Positions 26,415 to 41,700 of a stretch of DNA of 64,000 bases are shown in pieces (the stretch's first letter is position 1; every line of letters starts with the position of its first letter). This DNA comes from Camarhynchus parvulus (lineage: Eukaryota; Chordata; Aves; Passeriformes; Thraupidae). The stretch lies in assembly GCF_901933205.1 (NCBI RefSeq), contig NC_044578.1:13974501-14038500 (forward strand), written 5' to 3'. Position numbers and translations under genes: made by a program. The notes beneath the pieces are model-generated. The model did not search any database and was not told where the DNA came from. It saw only the letters and a program-made list of their open reading frames with translations.

Positions 26415-29400
26415 CAGTTCCCTTTTATTTTTTCTGTTAATGCAGACATCTTCAGTTAATCAGATAAGAGATAAATATTTGAAACTTACTTCTAACTTAG
26501 AGTATGCTGTTCCTGACAGTATGGGTAGAGTTCTTCCAAAAAGGTTCTCCTATCCAGAGAACACGGAGAAGGCAGTATGCAATCCATGAAATCCATGGTA
26601 TTTTATTTCATTAGCATTTTGCATAAAATAGGCATGTTGCTGAAGTTACAAAAACAATATGCGTAACTCCTACAGGCATCTCTTCTGTAAGTATCACGTT
26701 GACAAGAGGTCTGTATACCCAAAGCAGTTGAAAGGATGGGAAAGAACTTGTAAAACTGCCTTACAGGACATTGATAAAGCCATCATCTAAAAATGCTGCT
26801 CAGTGACTATGTGAGGTCTCTGAGCAGGGTTTTCCCCATTAAAATTTTAAAAATGCTTCTTCAGCCTCACAGCAATACTCAAGTTTGTATTATCTACACA
26901 TAAACTACTGTTTTGCCTGAAGTTGGCACATTCACTGGCAGCTAAAAGGTCAAGTTTTCTTTGAGCTACTTTCTTTTCATGTACAGCTGTAAGTGCTTTT
27001 TCATATTTACCTAATGAATAAGAAGGCACATAGAGTAAGTTATCTCCTAGGGTAGAATTACTCATTAAGATTAAGAATAATTTAGTCTGTCTTAATGTGA
27101 TGTCTATGATATGGCACAGCTGTATAGCTGAATTATAAACAGTCCCAAAATTTTTTCTGTTCTATTTCTGTTATGCTTCTAAGTATGGTACTGCTGGAGC
27201 CTCATTGTTCTGAAGGACTGTTAACCCCAGGCAGACTTGCAGCAGCAGAGAATATTTACACTTCTCTCTGCTCTCCAACTGCTACAGTGATGCACTGACT
27301 GTGAGGTGCCACCATGCCCAGAAGTTAATCCAATTCTTACAGTAATTTCAAGACCAGACTAAGTCAAGACACTTTTATTTTTTGCTTGGCGTATAAAACT
27401 GATTCCCGTATGAAACAGAAATACGTAACTAGCATACAGTTCATCTGGAGAGGTAGATGGTAAGAAGTTTGATGACAGTAGCACTTTTAGAGTTAGATTT
27501 GGCACGTTAAAGCTAAGCTTTTTTACAGACTTCAAACCAGGCCACTCCTTGAGGCACTCTGCCCATACATACATCAGCAGGTAGGAAAAGATGCTAAAAG
27601 ATCTGAAAAACAAAACCAAAATCTAGTTAGAAAGGTATCACTACTGAATGAAGCAAATCAAAGAATATATATTTCGGAGTATGCCTTGGACAACTGTTTA
27701 GGAAAAAATACCCTCTTTTTCCACAGCTGTTTTATTAGTTTAAAAAACAAACTTTAAGTGAAATCATGCCCAAAGATACACCAAGATAATCAAAGCTCTT
27801 ACAAAATAACTGAAACTTAGTGTCTCCTTGAAACCAAACTTCTAAGTGAAATGATAGAAGAAGCTGTTCCCAGTCACCTTCTGCTCATCAAAACACCAGG
27901 TTTCTACTTTGCCTTTGAAAAGCAGGGAATTTGTTGTGTAACTAACAAATTACACTTCCTCCTCAGTGAGGTGGTGCTGACTTTGCAAACACAAACACTA
28001 CTGGCTCATCAAGAAAACACAAAGAATCACCTCTTTTCAGGAAGTGCCTGCAACGGATACTGCAAAGTGAAGGAGTTTCACATAGAGGTAGTGTAACTAA
28101 ACCAGAAATTAGTTCCATTCCAAGGTTGTAGCAGAGAAAGAAGATATTAAGCCTTCTATGCCCTGTGTATGCAGGTGTGGTGTGAGACAGAGGAAACATT
28201 GTTTCCCTACATCCACACCCAGGAATCCAGGAATTTCTTAACCTTGGCAAACCTCTCGGTGGGGAATTGTACCTGTCATGGATTAAGTACAGTTTATTTG
28301 GCTTTGTGTAAGTTTTCAGTCTATAATGCTTACAGATGATCTGATGTCTTCCTTGGATTAGTGCTTACAGCTGAAGCTACACTAGTGTAGTGTCTGAGAG
28401 TTTTTTTTAAATAACAGTAATTGGCAAAAATTCACAACAGAAGTAATTTTAAAAGCTACAGGAACTCTAAAGCACATTTCAGTTACACTGTTGTAATTCA
28501 CTGCTCAAAACAATGTGGGATGTGGTTTTGCTTGTTAAATAGTTAAGGATCAACTTCTATACTGTTAACTATTCTACCCTTTAAAGGTGGTTATTCTGCT
28601 AGTACACTCATCTGCAACTTTTCTACAGTCTGCTTGAGGGAAGAACAATTTTATCAATCCAATCTGGCTGTGGTCAACCTTCTATAAAGCTGCCTAACAG
28701 CACAATTTTAATCTAGCAAACAACAGTTCTTCGGATGATAGAAGTCCGCTACACAACCAGAATTTTTCAAGGTTAAGACTGACTATGAGATTTGTAAGAA
28801 TTGTGAAATGTGGTTAACTGTGTATCAGGTGCTTTAAAATAACATCTGTGCTCTCACCTCCAACAGATCCACATCAAGGGGCAACAGGAAAAGGGAACAC
28901 AGTAAAATCATCATGCATTTACTGTGGTCAAAATAACCAAGTTATTTGGACTCTGAATTTTGGTGAAACTATTGTGGATCTAAAACTCACCTTTCCAAAG
29001 AGGTTAGCCTAAAATCTAGTCATCAAAATGGCAGATGAGTGAATAGTCTTCCTAGTGATAGCAGTAGTGCTAATGAACTATGTGCTATGAAAGTTCTGGA
29101 ATGAAAATCCAAATGAGTATTCCACTGTTTCTAGTTATTTAAACCACTACCCCTGTAGTAGCTTACTTGAGTGGCATTTGGGCTTTTAAAAGTAAATACT
29201 TCTTTAAAAGTATATACTTTTTTCTTTTGGCAGAGAGGGCATCTCCCCCCCACAGTGGTCAGTGCTCTTCTTGGGGACCACCACCACTAATCTGCTTTTG
29301 GAACTGTTCATTAAAAGTTTAAGAACTGAAGTGTGTTTTATCTGCCCCAAGTAGGATTCACCACATTAATTCTAAGTGAGAAAAGGGAAATAATACCCTT

Positions 29401-29727
29401 ATAGAGAGGAAGATACAGCACAATTACTGTTAGTCTAAAGAGCAGCTCAGTAGTAGCTGGTCCCACCATTCTGCTACGCAAACTGGTGGAAGCTCTGCAG
29501 CAGCAAAGTGCTGTTCACAATACCAATGGCCAGCATGTGTCCAGTACATAGCTGTGACCAGAAAAAGGGAGAAGGGACCAAAAATGGGGGTCTAGACCAA
29601 CACCAGCTGCACAAGTCAGATGTTTCTGAGTGCCTTTCATAGAGCCTGTCTCATTTAAATGACAAAAGAGTTTATGAATTGTAATTCAATAACTTACCAC
29701 TGAAAGATACTGAAGTAGTTCACATAA
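26415..29727. other. Interval between RPF1 and the GNG5 stop; probably part GNG5 3' UTR
   Basis: Contains several minus-strand AATAAA words (near 26603, 27370, 27729 and at 28293-28298). GNG5 may carry a long or alternative 3' UTR here, which would bring its end close to that of RPF1. No further coding exon was recognised. Confidence 0.45.
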
Positions 29728-31019
<1,292 letters not shown>

Positions 31020-31170
31020 GGCGGGGTCGGCAGCGGGCTCGGCACGGCACTCGCAGCACTCCCAGCACAACTTCCCGGCACGGCCACAACTGCCCGGAGC
31101 GCGGCGCCTGCGCAGCCGGGGCCGCTCCGTGTGCCGGGACGGGCCCGCCCGCGGGCGCGGGAATAACCCC

Positions 31171-32701
31171 GCCCTCACACTTTCATCATGGGGACTGCCC
31201 GGGAGGCTGTGCTCACCCCGAGGCGGCGAGTCTTGGTGGTAATACCCACTGCGTTCCAAGTTTGGGGGTCATTTTGAGATGCAATGAATGAAGTTCCTAA
31301 CTTAGCTCGTGTTAGCAGTTTGAGTGTTGACTGTAGCCTGGAGGATCTGTTTTCTGGTCCTAGTTCATTGCAGGAAGTGCCCGGGAGCGGCAGTGAAGTG
31401 GGGCATGGAGTGGTATCAGGTGTAGCTTGTTCCCTGTCGGCGGGAGCAATGGCAGGAGCAGTGCTGTGCCTGCCTGTGGCGGGCAATGACTGGGGCAGTG
31501 ATGCGTGTCACCCCCGGGTTATTGGCAGGAGCTCACAAGTAAAGACACAGGCCCTGTTAAGCAGGTATTTCCCACTGACATGAGGAAATCTTAATTCCAC
31601 AGCGCCAGAGTGAGACTTGGAAGGTCTGGTCACTCGTGCTCAAGAGCAGGTGAATTACAAGTAGCTGGGGTAGTGGCAGGAGGAGTAGAGAGATCTCCTG
31701 TTGAGAGCAGGAGAACAGCACCTGAGTTCAGCAGGTGAAAATCCAGACGAGGTTTGTAACCTCAGAGGGGCTGGAAGAGCCTTCAAAGCAAGAACACCAA
31801 GGAAACTCCTAACAAAAAGAGAAAGGTGGAAACAAGCTTTTTAGCAGGGCCTGTTGCAATAGGACCAGGGGAATGGTTTTAGACTAAGAGAGGGTTGATT
31901 AGAGATGAAAGGAAGAAGTTTTTTACACTAAAGGTGGTAAAAGCCTGGAACAGATTAACCAGAGAGGTGGGAGATGCCCCACCCCTGGAAACATTCAAGG
32001 TCAGATTGGACTTGGGGGTCTGGACAACCTGGCCGAGTGGGAGGTGTCCCTGCTCACTGCAGGGCTTGGGCTAGCTGACCTTCAAAGGTCCCTTCCAACC
32101 CAAACCGTTCCCTGATTCTATAACATGTTAGGACAGAGCTATGGTTATAATTTATGGAAGTATTTTTCTGACATGGTTGCCCAGCACAGTCACATTTCCT
32201 CAGAACACTGCATTTGGCTGGCACAATGTGTTTGCTGCAGTTCACAATAATCATTACTTTATCAGATCCAGATCCTGCAAGAATCTTCCTTTGTGGGGAT
32301 TTAGGTCTGTGTCTTTAGGAAAACAGTGGAATTGTGTAGAAAATTGTATACTACCAAAATATTTTTATGAAAGGGGAGAAAATGTTAAGGGGAAGTGCTC
32401 TAGGGCAGATCTCAGAAGCGCAGGGCTATGATTTAGCAATTCCCCCAGTTGCTTAGGTGACACTTGTGTAGAAGGTGTGGTTGGTTCTGTTTGCAATTAT
32501 CTGGAAGCTTTCTGCCTCAGCACGGACACAACTTCCGTTTTCATAAGTGGAATGAAGATCAGTAAATGAAAAGAAGGATATTTATGGAGTAATTTCTGTC
32601 ATAACAGACTATCATGGAACTCATTCTTAAAGAATGCTTCAATCAAAAAGAAAATTAGAAAGCCCACCTGGCATTTGCTGTGGTCACATAGAGGGACCAA
32701 C
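31171..32701. other. Divergent interval between GNG5 and SPATA1
   Basis: Holds the CR1 tail at 31840-32123 and otherwise unassigned sequence. SPATA1 5' UTR exons may lie here. No TATA box or CpG island close to the SPATA1 ATG was seen. Confidence 0.5.
31840..32123 (+). mobile_element. CR1 LINE 3' end between GNG5 and SPATA1
   Basis: Runs from a decayed start to a clear CR1 tail (gaccttcaaaggtcccttccaacccaaacc, then gattctata). It contains the usual gaaacattcaaggtcagattgga and gaggtgtccctgctcactgcaggg blocks. No ORF survives. Confidence 0.88.
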
Positions 32702-35700
32702 ATGTCATTCAGTCAAATGAGACCTCAAACTTCACAGGTGAGAGTTTTTGTACTTTTCCACGCAGATTTTTTAGATTTCACAAACAAGAAATAAGAATAC
32801 ATTAAAATAAGGCTTTAGAATACCTGGGAGGAAAAAATGTGTGCTTTTAAAATAGTATATGTAGAAAGAATTATTTTCTAGTTCATATTCAATAACTCAA
32901 CACTTGCAGAAATATTATGTATAGCTTATTTGCATGGCTTTTAGTTAAAGGGAATAGCCCTTGTCAATGCTATCTGATTTTTACTAAAAATATCAAGAGC
33001 TAGAAATTAGCAGTATAACAACTGCCACAGGTCTGAACACAGCCCAAGTGAACCTTGCTCAAAGCCAGCTTAGTTATTCTTTTTGCAGACATTAACAGGA
33101 ATATTTTTGTGTTTCCAAGGCAGCTAATATTATTAAAAACAGTCAGAAATACTTTGATTTTTTTTTTCTTGATAACACAGTCAAGTTGTGGTGCTATTTG
33201 AATCAAGCTTTCAGGGCTTTGCATTTTTTATGAGATGAACAAAGGTAGGATTTCAGCTGAGGGATTCTTGTCGTCATGACACTCTCCAGAGCATCAAGTG
33301 GTTTTGGTAAGATCTCTCCATTGCTGTCACAGTGATACACAGCAGTAGCACAAGCTCTCTATTATCTCACTTGCATTGGGGAGCTTGTTCTAATGTGACT
33401 TATTTCAGCTGGCACTCAGTCACAAATTGCTCTGCTGTCCTCTCTCACAATCTAGTCATCCCTGTGAGACAGGGCCTCACTGTTCTAGTCCCTGTGCTAA
33501 TACCAAAGGAACCATTCCTGCTACACAAATTAGAAGTCCACCTAAAAAAACCAAAATGTATAGGAAGAGGATGATAATACATTTACATCTGTTCTTTTTT
33601 CCTAGCTGTTGGAACTTCATGTTTTTTATGTCCCAGCAGAAGTGTGGAACTTCAAGCTGAATACAGTTCCTGTAGCTCTTACTAGCAAATTTGTCTCAGC
33701 TGGATTTATAAGGTGAGTGTGGTTTTAGGTTTTATGTACGTGGTAGGTCCTTCACACTGTCCTTCAGTCTAACTTTTAGTCCAACTGTTGCTCTAGAGAG
33801 CACAATTACATCTGCAGCAGAAATTTGTTGTCTAATGAAATGTCTGGAGTGTAAGTAGTGACCATAACTAGCATTATGTTAATTTGTACTGTATCAGGCA
33901 TGATGTAGACATTGAAAAGCACTTCCAGAGCAGTGCTAGTATTTCTGCAGAATGATTTATATTGTAAAACCATATCTTACATTCTTTCTGTCTCCTTGAG
34001 TCTGATTATCAAAAGCTGGAATTCTTTTGGGCAATGGGCCAGCTTCAAGAGAGTGGCTTGATGAAGACAGGATAGCCTGTCAGTTCCCAGGAACAGGGGT
34101 ATGATGATCTGAGCTCTCAGTCCAGAGAAAGAGCTGAAGCCCTGTTTCTCAAGGGAAAGCATTACAGCCAGTGAACCAGCAGCATTTCCTCTTTCTTACT
34201 GAAAGAAGAAAGTGAAAGGATGTGCATAACACCATGTGTGCAGCTGTGTGTGCTCTCAGGTAGCTGTTTAAAGGACTTAGTAAAAGAATACCCTGGTTCC
34301 CAGTCCTAGGCTCAAACCTGGCACAAGGAGTTGTATTTTTCATGTGTCATAACCTTGAAAGTTTTTTTAATACTCCTAAAACACTTTGCTCACAAAATCT
34401 AGTATCTAGTGTGGTGAGAAGTTGTAGAAAAATCAAATAATGTAAAGATGTGTATTGAAACTGAGCTTTTACTTACACCTTGTCTACATCTGTGCAAAAC
34501 CTGTCAATTCAGCTAAAACTGCAGGGAATAGAGGTTTTAATTAGTTTAAATTGAATCTTGTATTATCCACTTGAGACAATATACAGTGTAGCTGAAAAGA
34601 CTGACAGCAATCAGGTAGGAGCATGTAGGGCAGAATGTATTCATTCTCACAGCTGCTTTTGTTGAAGGGCTGCTCAAAACCAGAGAAAGTAAGTGCATAA
34701 ACTCATTTTGTTTGCTGTTCTAGTCTGCAGCAGAGGTGCAGAATACATATGTAGTCTGGAGTATAACTTCATTTCATGTCATGGACATCTGCCACTGCCC
34801 TATATTTTCTAGTGTAAATTTATTCCACTGAGGCATCAAATTAAATTAGGATCCTCACTGATTTCAGTGGGTTTATATCTGCCTGGATATGTTGCTTGCT
34901 AATGACTTTTAGATAATTGCTAATTAATTCTTCTAGGGGTACTGTGCAATGCTGCAGTACATTAGCATTAACATAACTAGTACCTGGCCAGTGAATCACT
35001 GTCTTTCAAAACAAAAAATATTTTTAAAACTTCTTTTATTATAATCCAGGAGAGGGAATGGCTGGTACTCCTGTGGCTTGGACGCTGTTGGTAGCTCTGT
35101 TGTTCAGTCAGCTTGACAATCCCAGTGCTGTCTGAGTCAGCTTTCCAAAGGATTCCTAGGTCAAAGTACAGGCCACTTCCATTAGCTGTGAAATTAGAGG
35201 AAGATGTTAAGGGTGTAATTTTCTATGGCCCTGAGTTCTGGTTCCCATGAACTTGATTTCTTAGCCTCTGTGAGCTTTTTTTTCCATTCCTCATTCCTCA
35301 CCACAGAAGCCAATCTTTTATTTTTTCTGGATGAGATGCCTGCAATGAGCTCTGGTTTGCATTGCTTTTAAAGGGACACCCTGAAGCAAGTGACTTGTAT
35401 GTGACTGTTTTCTGCCAGCCAGTGGCAGCAAGTGACAGACTAATAGTATTGCATTTTCCTAGCAGCTGCACTGGCAAACAATTTTGAGATAAATTTCCGC
35501 CCTATATCTCAGGATCTGGATACCTAGATACTTTCCCCCATTGTACATTGTAGATGTGTTCACTCTGCAGACTTTGGTCTCCTCTGCCTCGTGCCTGTGC
35601 TCCAGGGCAGTTTTATGATGTTGAGGAGGGTCCTCTAAGTCCAGGGTATTTGAAATAATACAAGGCAAGCATTGTGTTCATGAGATGAAAATGGCAGTGT

Positions 35701-38700
35701 TTTTAATACATGCTTGAGGTGTGAACTGAAGGCCTAAGGGGCTGCTTGCAAGTGCAAACAAGCCTTGACAGGGTAATGTTGAGGACCTGCTCAAATGGAA
35801 GTCCTGGCAGGTTCTTGTCTGTACTGTTTCCTGAGAATGGCATGTGCTATCCCCCAAGCTGTGTCTGTGCATTGCTTGAGGAGTGAGAGCTGCCTGGGCC
35901 AAAATCAGCCTGCCACTTAATCAGAGTGGGTGGTTAACAGTCTCAAGCCTGCATTTGTTCCCTGGTTTCTTATATGGCAGCTTAGAACAATTAGAATTGC
36001 TTGTGCTGTGCTGCAGTGCTTTGGTATGCCTCTAGCACATTTGGATTTATTGTGCAGAGATGCTTTTTATTCTGTAGTGATTTTTCTACTGAGCTCATAG
36101 CCTAAATATTTGCATACTTTTAAGTAGTACATTAAATGATACAATTCATATTTGTGTCAACATTCTCATCCTCAAATCATGGTGGAAATGTTCACACTGC
36201 GGTGTTTGGTTTTTATTTAAAATACATTTGCATGCACACATGCACACACCCAACTGTAAATTTGTGCTGGAAAAGACAAAAGCAAAGGAATGTGCCTGCT
36301 GCTTAAAGTGGACAGTGCTGAGGGCTCCTCTGGCCCTGGGTGCTTGAAGGGAATGTTCAACAGTCCTGGTCCAGCCACATGAAACTGTGTCACTTAAATG
36401 GAAGTGCACGAATGTAGCTTCCAGTAGTGTTGTTATTCACCTGCAGATGAGCAACAGCATTCTGAGGAAGTAAATTTCATATTTTGTCTGCTTCCATATT
36501 CTCCCTTTGTGTGAGGCTGGTACAAGGTGACTCTTGCTGGTTAATGTCAGAACAGCCCTTACAGTGCAGTGTTCTGAGTGCTGCCCCAGACCCTCTGGCC
36601 TGTCTGTAACTGGCTTCAGTTCTAGGACACAGCTCCCAGTTTTGGTCATTCTGTCTGTGCAAGCCAGCACATACAGACCTTCATCTTCCCCCTCCTACTA
36701 ACTAGCCATCATTATTTGATCTTACAGATGTATTAATGAATGACAACATTCTAGGGTGTCTCCTCACATCACATTAAGAGTGCTGCGGGAGAGGCTTGGA
36801 GAGTACCTGGGTGGAGTGACAGCTGCAGATAAATTCAGATTTTTAAAATGCATTGGGAAAAAACTAGCAGTGGTAAGTTAATTTTTTTTTCTTTAGTGCT
36901 CTTCTGTTTTATAATGTAAAGCAGAGATTTCATTCCTGCAGATGAGATAATATCACATAAATTAGAAATAACTTTAGGGGCACTGTTAGCATTTCTTTTA
37001 AACATGCTGCAGCCTAAGCTCTTGTCAGAGCATATCTGCTTCCCCAAGTGCAAGGGCAAAGCTGGTCAGTTGTATTACAAGTACCCTTTAGAGCAACAGG
37101 TGTAATTAGTCACCATCCAGTGAAAATATAATGGTTTTGCTAAGTCCATGGATTAAATATGACAAATCTGGTTGCATTAAAAAAAACCCAAATCCATAAG
37201 GCCATTGCTACCTGTACACAGTTGGGAATAATTCATTTGACAGATTTGCAGTGGAAGCTCAGTCAGAGTTCTTCTAATGGCTCCTGCTGTGACCTGCCCA
37301 AAAGCATTTAAGATATCATTCTCTGAATGAAAACTTCTCTGGATGTTCCACTGTTTAGTCCAATAATACAGCCTGAGAGGTCAGCAATAAAACCCCTACA
37401 TGTGTGAATCATGACTGTTCCTCCATCAATTCTATATATATATACATATATATCTTACAAAGTATAGCTAAAGATTAAATAAACTTCAAAATTAATCCAA
37501 CTGAAAGTTTGTTCATGTAACACACAAAGATGTAAGTCATTTATGTAAGTATAGAATACTTTCTCCATGTCTCATTTCTTCTCTTTCTCATGGATTTAGC
37601 AATTAACTACAAGCAGGAAATTCAGTGCCATTCTTTATTTCATTTCTAGTAGAATTATCACTAAAATCACTGTCACAGAGACTAGAGTAAATACTAAGTG
37701 ATATGCAAAAACTGGGTGGAAAAACATGAAAAGAAACTTAAAAGACCGTGATACAATCTAAATAGGAAAGTATGCATATGTTTTCAGTGAATTGAGGTTT
37801 TCTTAACTGGATGACAATAAGTAAGATGATTAATTTTCACCCCCACATAGTTCAGAGATAAATAGAGAAATTTTCCAGCCTTTATAATGTCAGAAAATGA
37901 ATAAAATATGTTAATAGAGAATTTAAGATACTGGTAACGTTCATGAGGATTTATAGAGACAAATGAAAGATACAGTTTTTCTTTGAGGTATTTACTGTTG
38001 CTTGATGTTTAACTTTATAACACAGTGTAAAGCAATAAACCGACTGCTTTATTTGTTGTTTAGGGTCATGGTAACCTCATTGAATTACATCTCCATGATC
38101 AAATATTTGTTGAGTGTTCTCTCCCCTTAGTCTTCTGTTTCACAATTCTAACAATGTAAGCAGAACTAAGAGCTGTGCCCTACTTGCAAGCAAGGGTCTT
38201 TTAAATGAAAAGATAAACTAAAATTGTGTTCATTTTCTCTTCCTTTTTTGCATATGACCTTTGTGTTTAATTCAATATAATTATTTGAATGTAAGCTCAG
38301 ATTTCTTTTCCTTACATTGGAGCACATATTTCAAATATATATTGACTACTTTAGACTTTGTTTTTAGAACAACTGTTTAAATGTGAAAGTGTGTGTCACA
38401 AAAAGAACATGAAGGAAAATGATAAATACAAGAAGACATAGGATATTATTAGATTTTTTTTTCCATATACATTCAATATTTTGCAATACTGTATTAGGAA
38501 ACTAGAGAAAATTATGTGAGACTCAGCATTTCTTTCCAGGTTCAACTTGAAGCAACTTTTGATAAAGAAAGTTGCAAATTTTTTTTTCCTGTGACTGTTG
38601 GATCAGGTCCTTTGAACCATAAGAGAAAGTGCAAAGGATAAAAAACCATTCAGTACGTGCATGTAATCTTGTAGGTCTGATTAAGATTTTGAAAAATAGA

Positions 38701-41700
38701 CGAAGTTTCAGATCTCTGTCAGAAAATACAAATGTACTTTGAGATACTTTTACTCCATAAGGCCACTACAGATTATAGTGATGGTTATAAAAGAATGCAG
38801 TATGTAAAAATGACAATAGAATGCATGTGTCACATGCAACACTGTTGTTGAAAAAAGTATTGTATTTGTTACGTTTCCATACTTTATCTTCCAAGGTGAA
38901 AGCAAAGCAGGAAGCTGAACTGGAACTGAAGTCATTTGCTCCTCCTTATGTAAGTACTGAATGGTTTGTAAGGTACCATTTTCAGTAACTTTACATTGCA
39001 CATTTTCTTTGTCCTATCTGATGGATATACTCTGTAATTTCAGGCACTTTTTCCTGAATTATATTTATTACCTGGAGTGGAATATTTTGAAGATGTTTAT
39101 CCATTGCTATCATCACCTCAACAAAAATTTCACATTAGTGAAGAAGCTAATAGGTTTGGTCATGGATCAAGATTATCCAGCCTTTCCCAACAGAAACCTG
39201 AAAAAGGCAAACCATTTTCAGAAAGTATACGAAGCAGGCATCAGGCAGAAAATCTGGAAGTGCCCAGTCCTGTGGAATGGGGTGAGAAAGAGCCTGTTCC
39301 AGTTTCACACACAAACAATAAGCAAGACAATAACAACAGAATTCCAGAAAAACAGTTTGAAGAAAAAGGTAAGCTTAACCAGTGTAGTGAAGGAAGGTGA
39401 TGGATGAGAAGAAAAATAAATATTATGGTTAACATTTACAGTAAAATAATATCTCTGCTTCATATTATCAATTCTTATGCAGATCCAAGTGGATCTGATG
39501 GATCTCTCTTCACACCAAGTCATTCTAATCCTGCAGACCAGAAGTCTGGAAAGTGGGACCTGGTATTACAGACCTCTGAGCAGAATCATCTCAGCCAAGA
39601 TCAAGAAGACTGCAATGCTCCAAAGTGGAATGACAAAGCCAAAGGAACTGCTCCTACTCATGTAAACCACAGTCATGAACAAGGCCAGGGTAACCAAAGA
39701 CTCCAAAATCACATTAAACATCAAAAGGGTACACATGTTTGTTATTATTTTTTTGCTAAAGCAAAGTAAAGCTAAGTTTTAAGAAATCTGTAAATTAAGT
39801 GTAAGTTGGAATAGCACTATGAGAACAATATTCAGTTTTTTAAAAATAATGATATGTTTCAAAGAGATGTCGTTTTACCTTGTGAGTCTTTCATTAGCAC
39901 TGTGTGCTGATATAAACACTTTACTATAGTTGGTACATTTGTCTAATCACCAGAATTAGTCAGATATAAATTCTAATAACAAAAATACATTTTTCCCCTT
40001 GATTTCTTTCTTCTGTTATTCATGGAGCATTTCCAAATCCTAGAGATAAGACCACTTGCTGTGTTGATTCACTGAACTTCCAATACAGGTTGGAATGTCC
40101 AGTCATTGGCAGTCAAACCAGCCTGATTTTTGCAAGGTAATCTGTGTATTTTTGTCATCACTATCCTGGACAGAACTAGCAAACATGGAAAGTAATGAGC
40201 ACCAAAAAGATACCAAATTAAGAAGAGACAGAACACAGGATGCTGAAATTCTTAAAAGAATGGAAGACCAAACTACAGATTATATCCACAAAAAACAAAG
40301 GTTAGCAAATAGTACATCTCCTAAAATAATGGATAATATTAATTCACCAATACAAACTTACTTTATAGACTTCAAATAAGTGAAAGAAAAGGAGGCAAGA
40401 AAACATTTTAGTCAATGAATTTTCACTTGTTTTTTTGATTTTATCTTAGCTTGCAGCAAAACAGAACTAAGAAGACTAGAGTTGGTCTTGGTGAAAAACT
40501 GGATTATCAGGTATGTTTTTCAAGGTAACATTCCTAGTAATCTTGAGCAATAAATATAGTCCTACACCTAGAAACAGTCTAATTTTGTAAGACTGGTGAC
40601 TCATTATAAATATGAAAGATTTGAGAATAACTGAGAAAAGTTTATTCATGCTCTGCTACTTAGCAGATTTTCTAATGAATATCAACTATATTTCTACATA
40701 ATTAAAATCTACAATTACAAGTTTTAGTTTAGAAATTGGCAGGTTTTGATTTCATAATTAACAAACCAGGTGGCCATTTTAAGGCCCTTATTTCCTGGTC
40801 TTGCTGGTTACTCCCAGTCAGTAACCTGGGGGTTATGGACATGGACAAGAAGCAGTAGCAATAGTCTGTAGTTTTGTCTGTGTGTTCTCTGTGATGGAGG
40901 AGTTCAGTGCTCTCATTTTGTTTGCAGAGATCCAGCTGTTTGAAATTTAGTGGTCCTGGGTACTGGTAACAGAATATAAAAATCCTACCTGCAGAAGTCA
41001 AGTTCAGCCCTCTCCTTCACTCAGGCCACTTTCAGGGCATGTATCTAATGTAACTATTCAGGATTATGGTTATGTACTTATAGTTGTGTCCTTTGACTCT
41101 ATAGGCAGATGAAAACAAGCAAAATCATCTTACATGTCCAAAAGAGTGTATTTCGGCTCCTAGTCCACCTTTTTTGGCATTTACTGTAAAATCCAGCTCA
41201 AGTTCCTGTAATTCAGGCAGCAAGTGAGTACATGATTCAAAGAAATTGCAAGGAAGTAAATTTTTAATCAAGGCTGAAGACTCAATGAAGACATAAATAC
41301 CTGCACTATACATGCATTAATTCACAGTATTGTTACAAATTTTAATTTATTAATAGAAAATTCCAGGTTTTTATGATTGCATGGGCTGTCCTAGAGCTTG
41401 GCATGTTCCCAGCACTAGAAAACCCAACTTGTCAAGTGGATGGAAGGAGAAAAGGAGGGAGATCAGATGAAACACTGCAGGCTCAAGTGAGAATGTAGCA
41501 AAGAAAATCACAAGTAGTGTTGCTGAGGGGGGAGGAGAGTGAGAAGTTAAGTGTTAGACCTGTTGTTGCAGACTAGTGGAAGTCTCAGATATTGTCCTGC
41601 AAGCTGGAGTTTAAGGCAAGATTTCTCTACAGTTTCTATTGCAATGTATTTTAAGCAGGAAATAGTCTTTTGGAGGCTTTTTTGGCTTTATTGGCCAGAG

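Noticed and set aside
27359..27619. Minus-strand 86-codon ORF as an extra gene between RPF1 and GNG5
   Set aside because: Hydrophobic but without a known motif or splice partner; more likely untranslated or intergenic sequence.
34780..34890. Faint similarity to an old amniote interspersed repeat (tgatttcagtgggtttatatctgcc)
   Set aside because: Too short and diverged to assign by eye.
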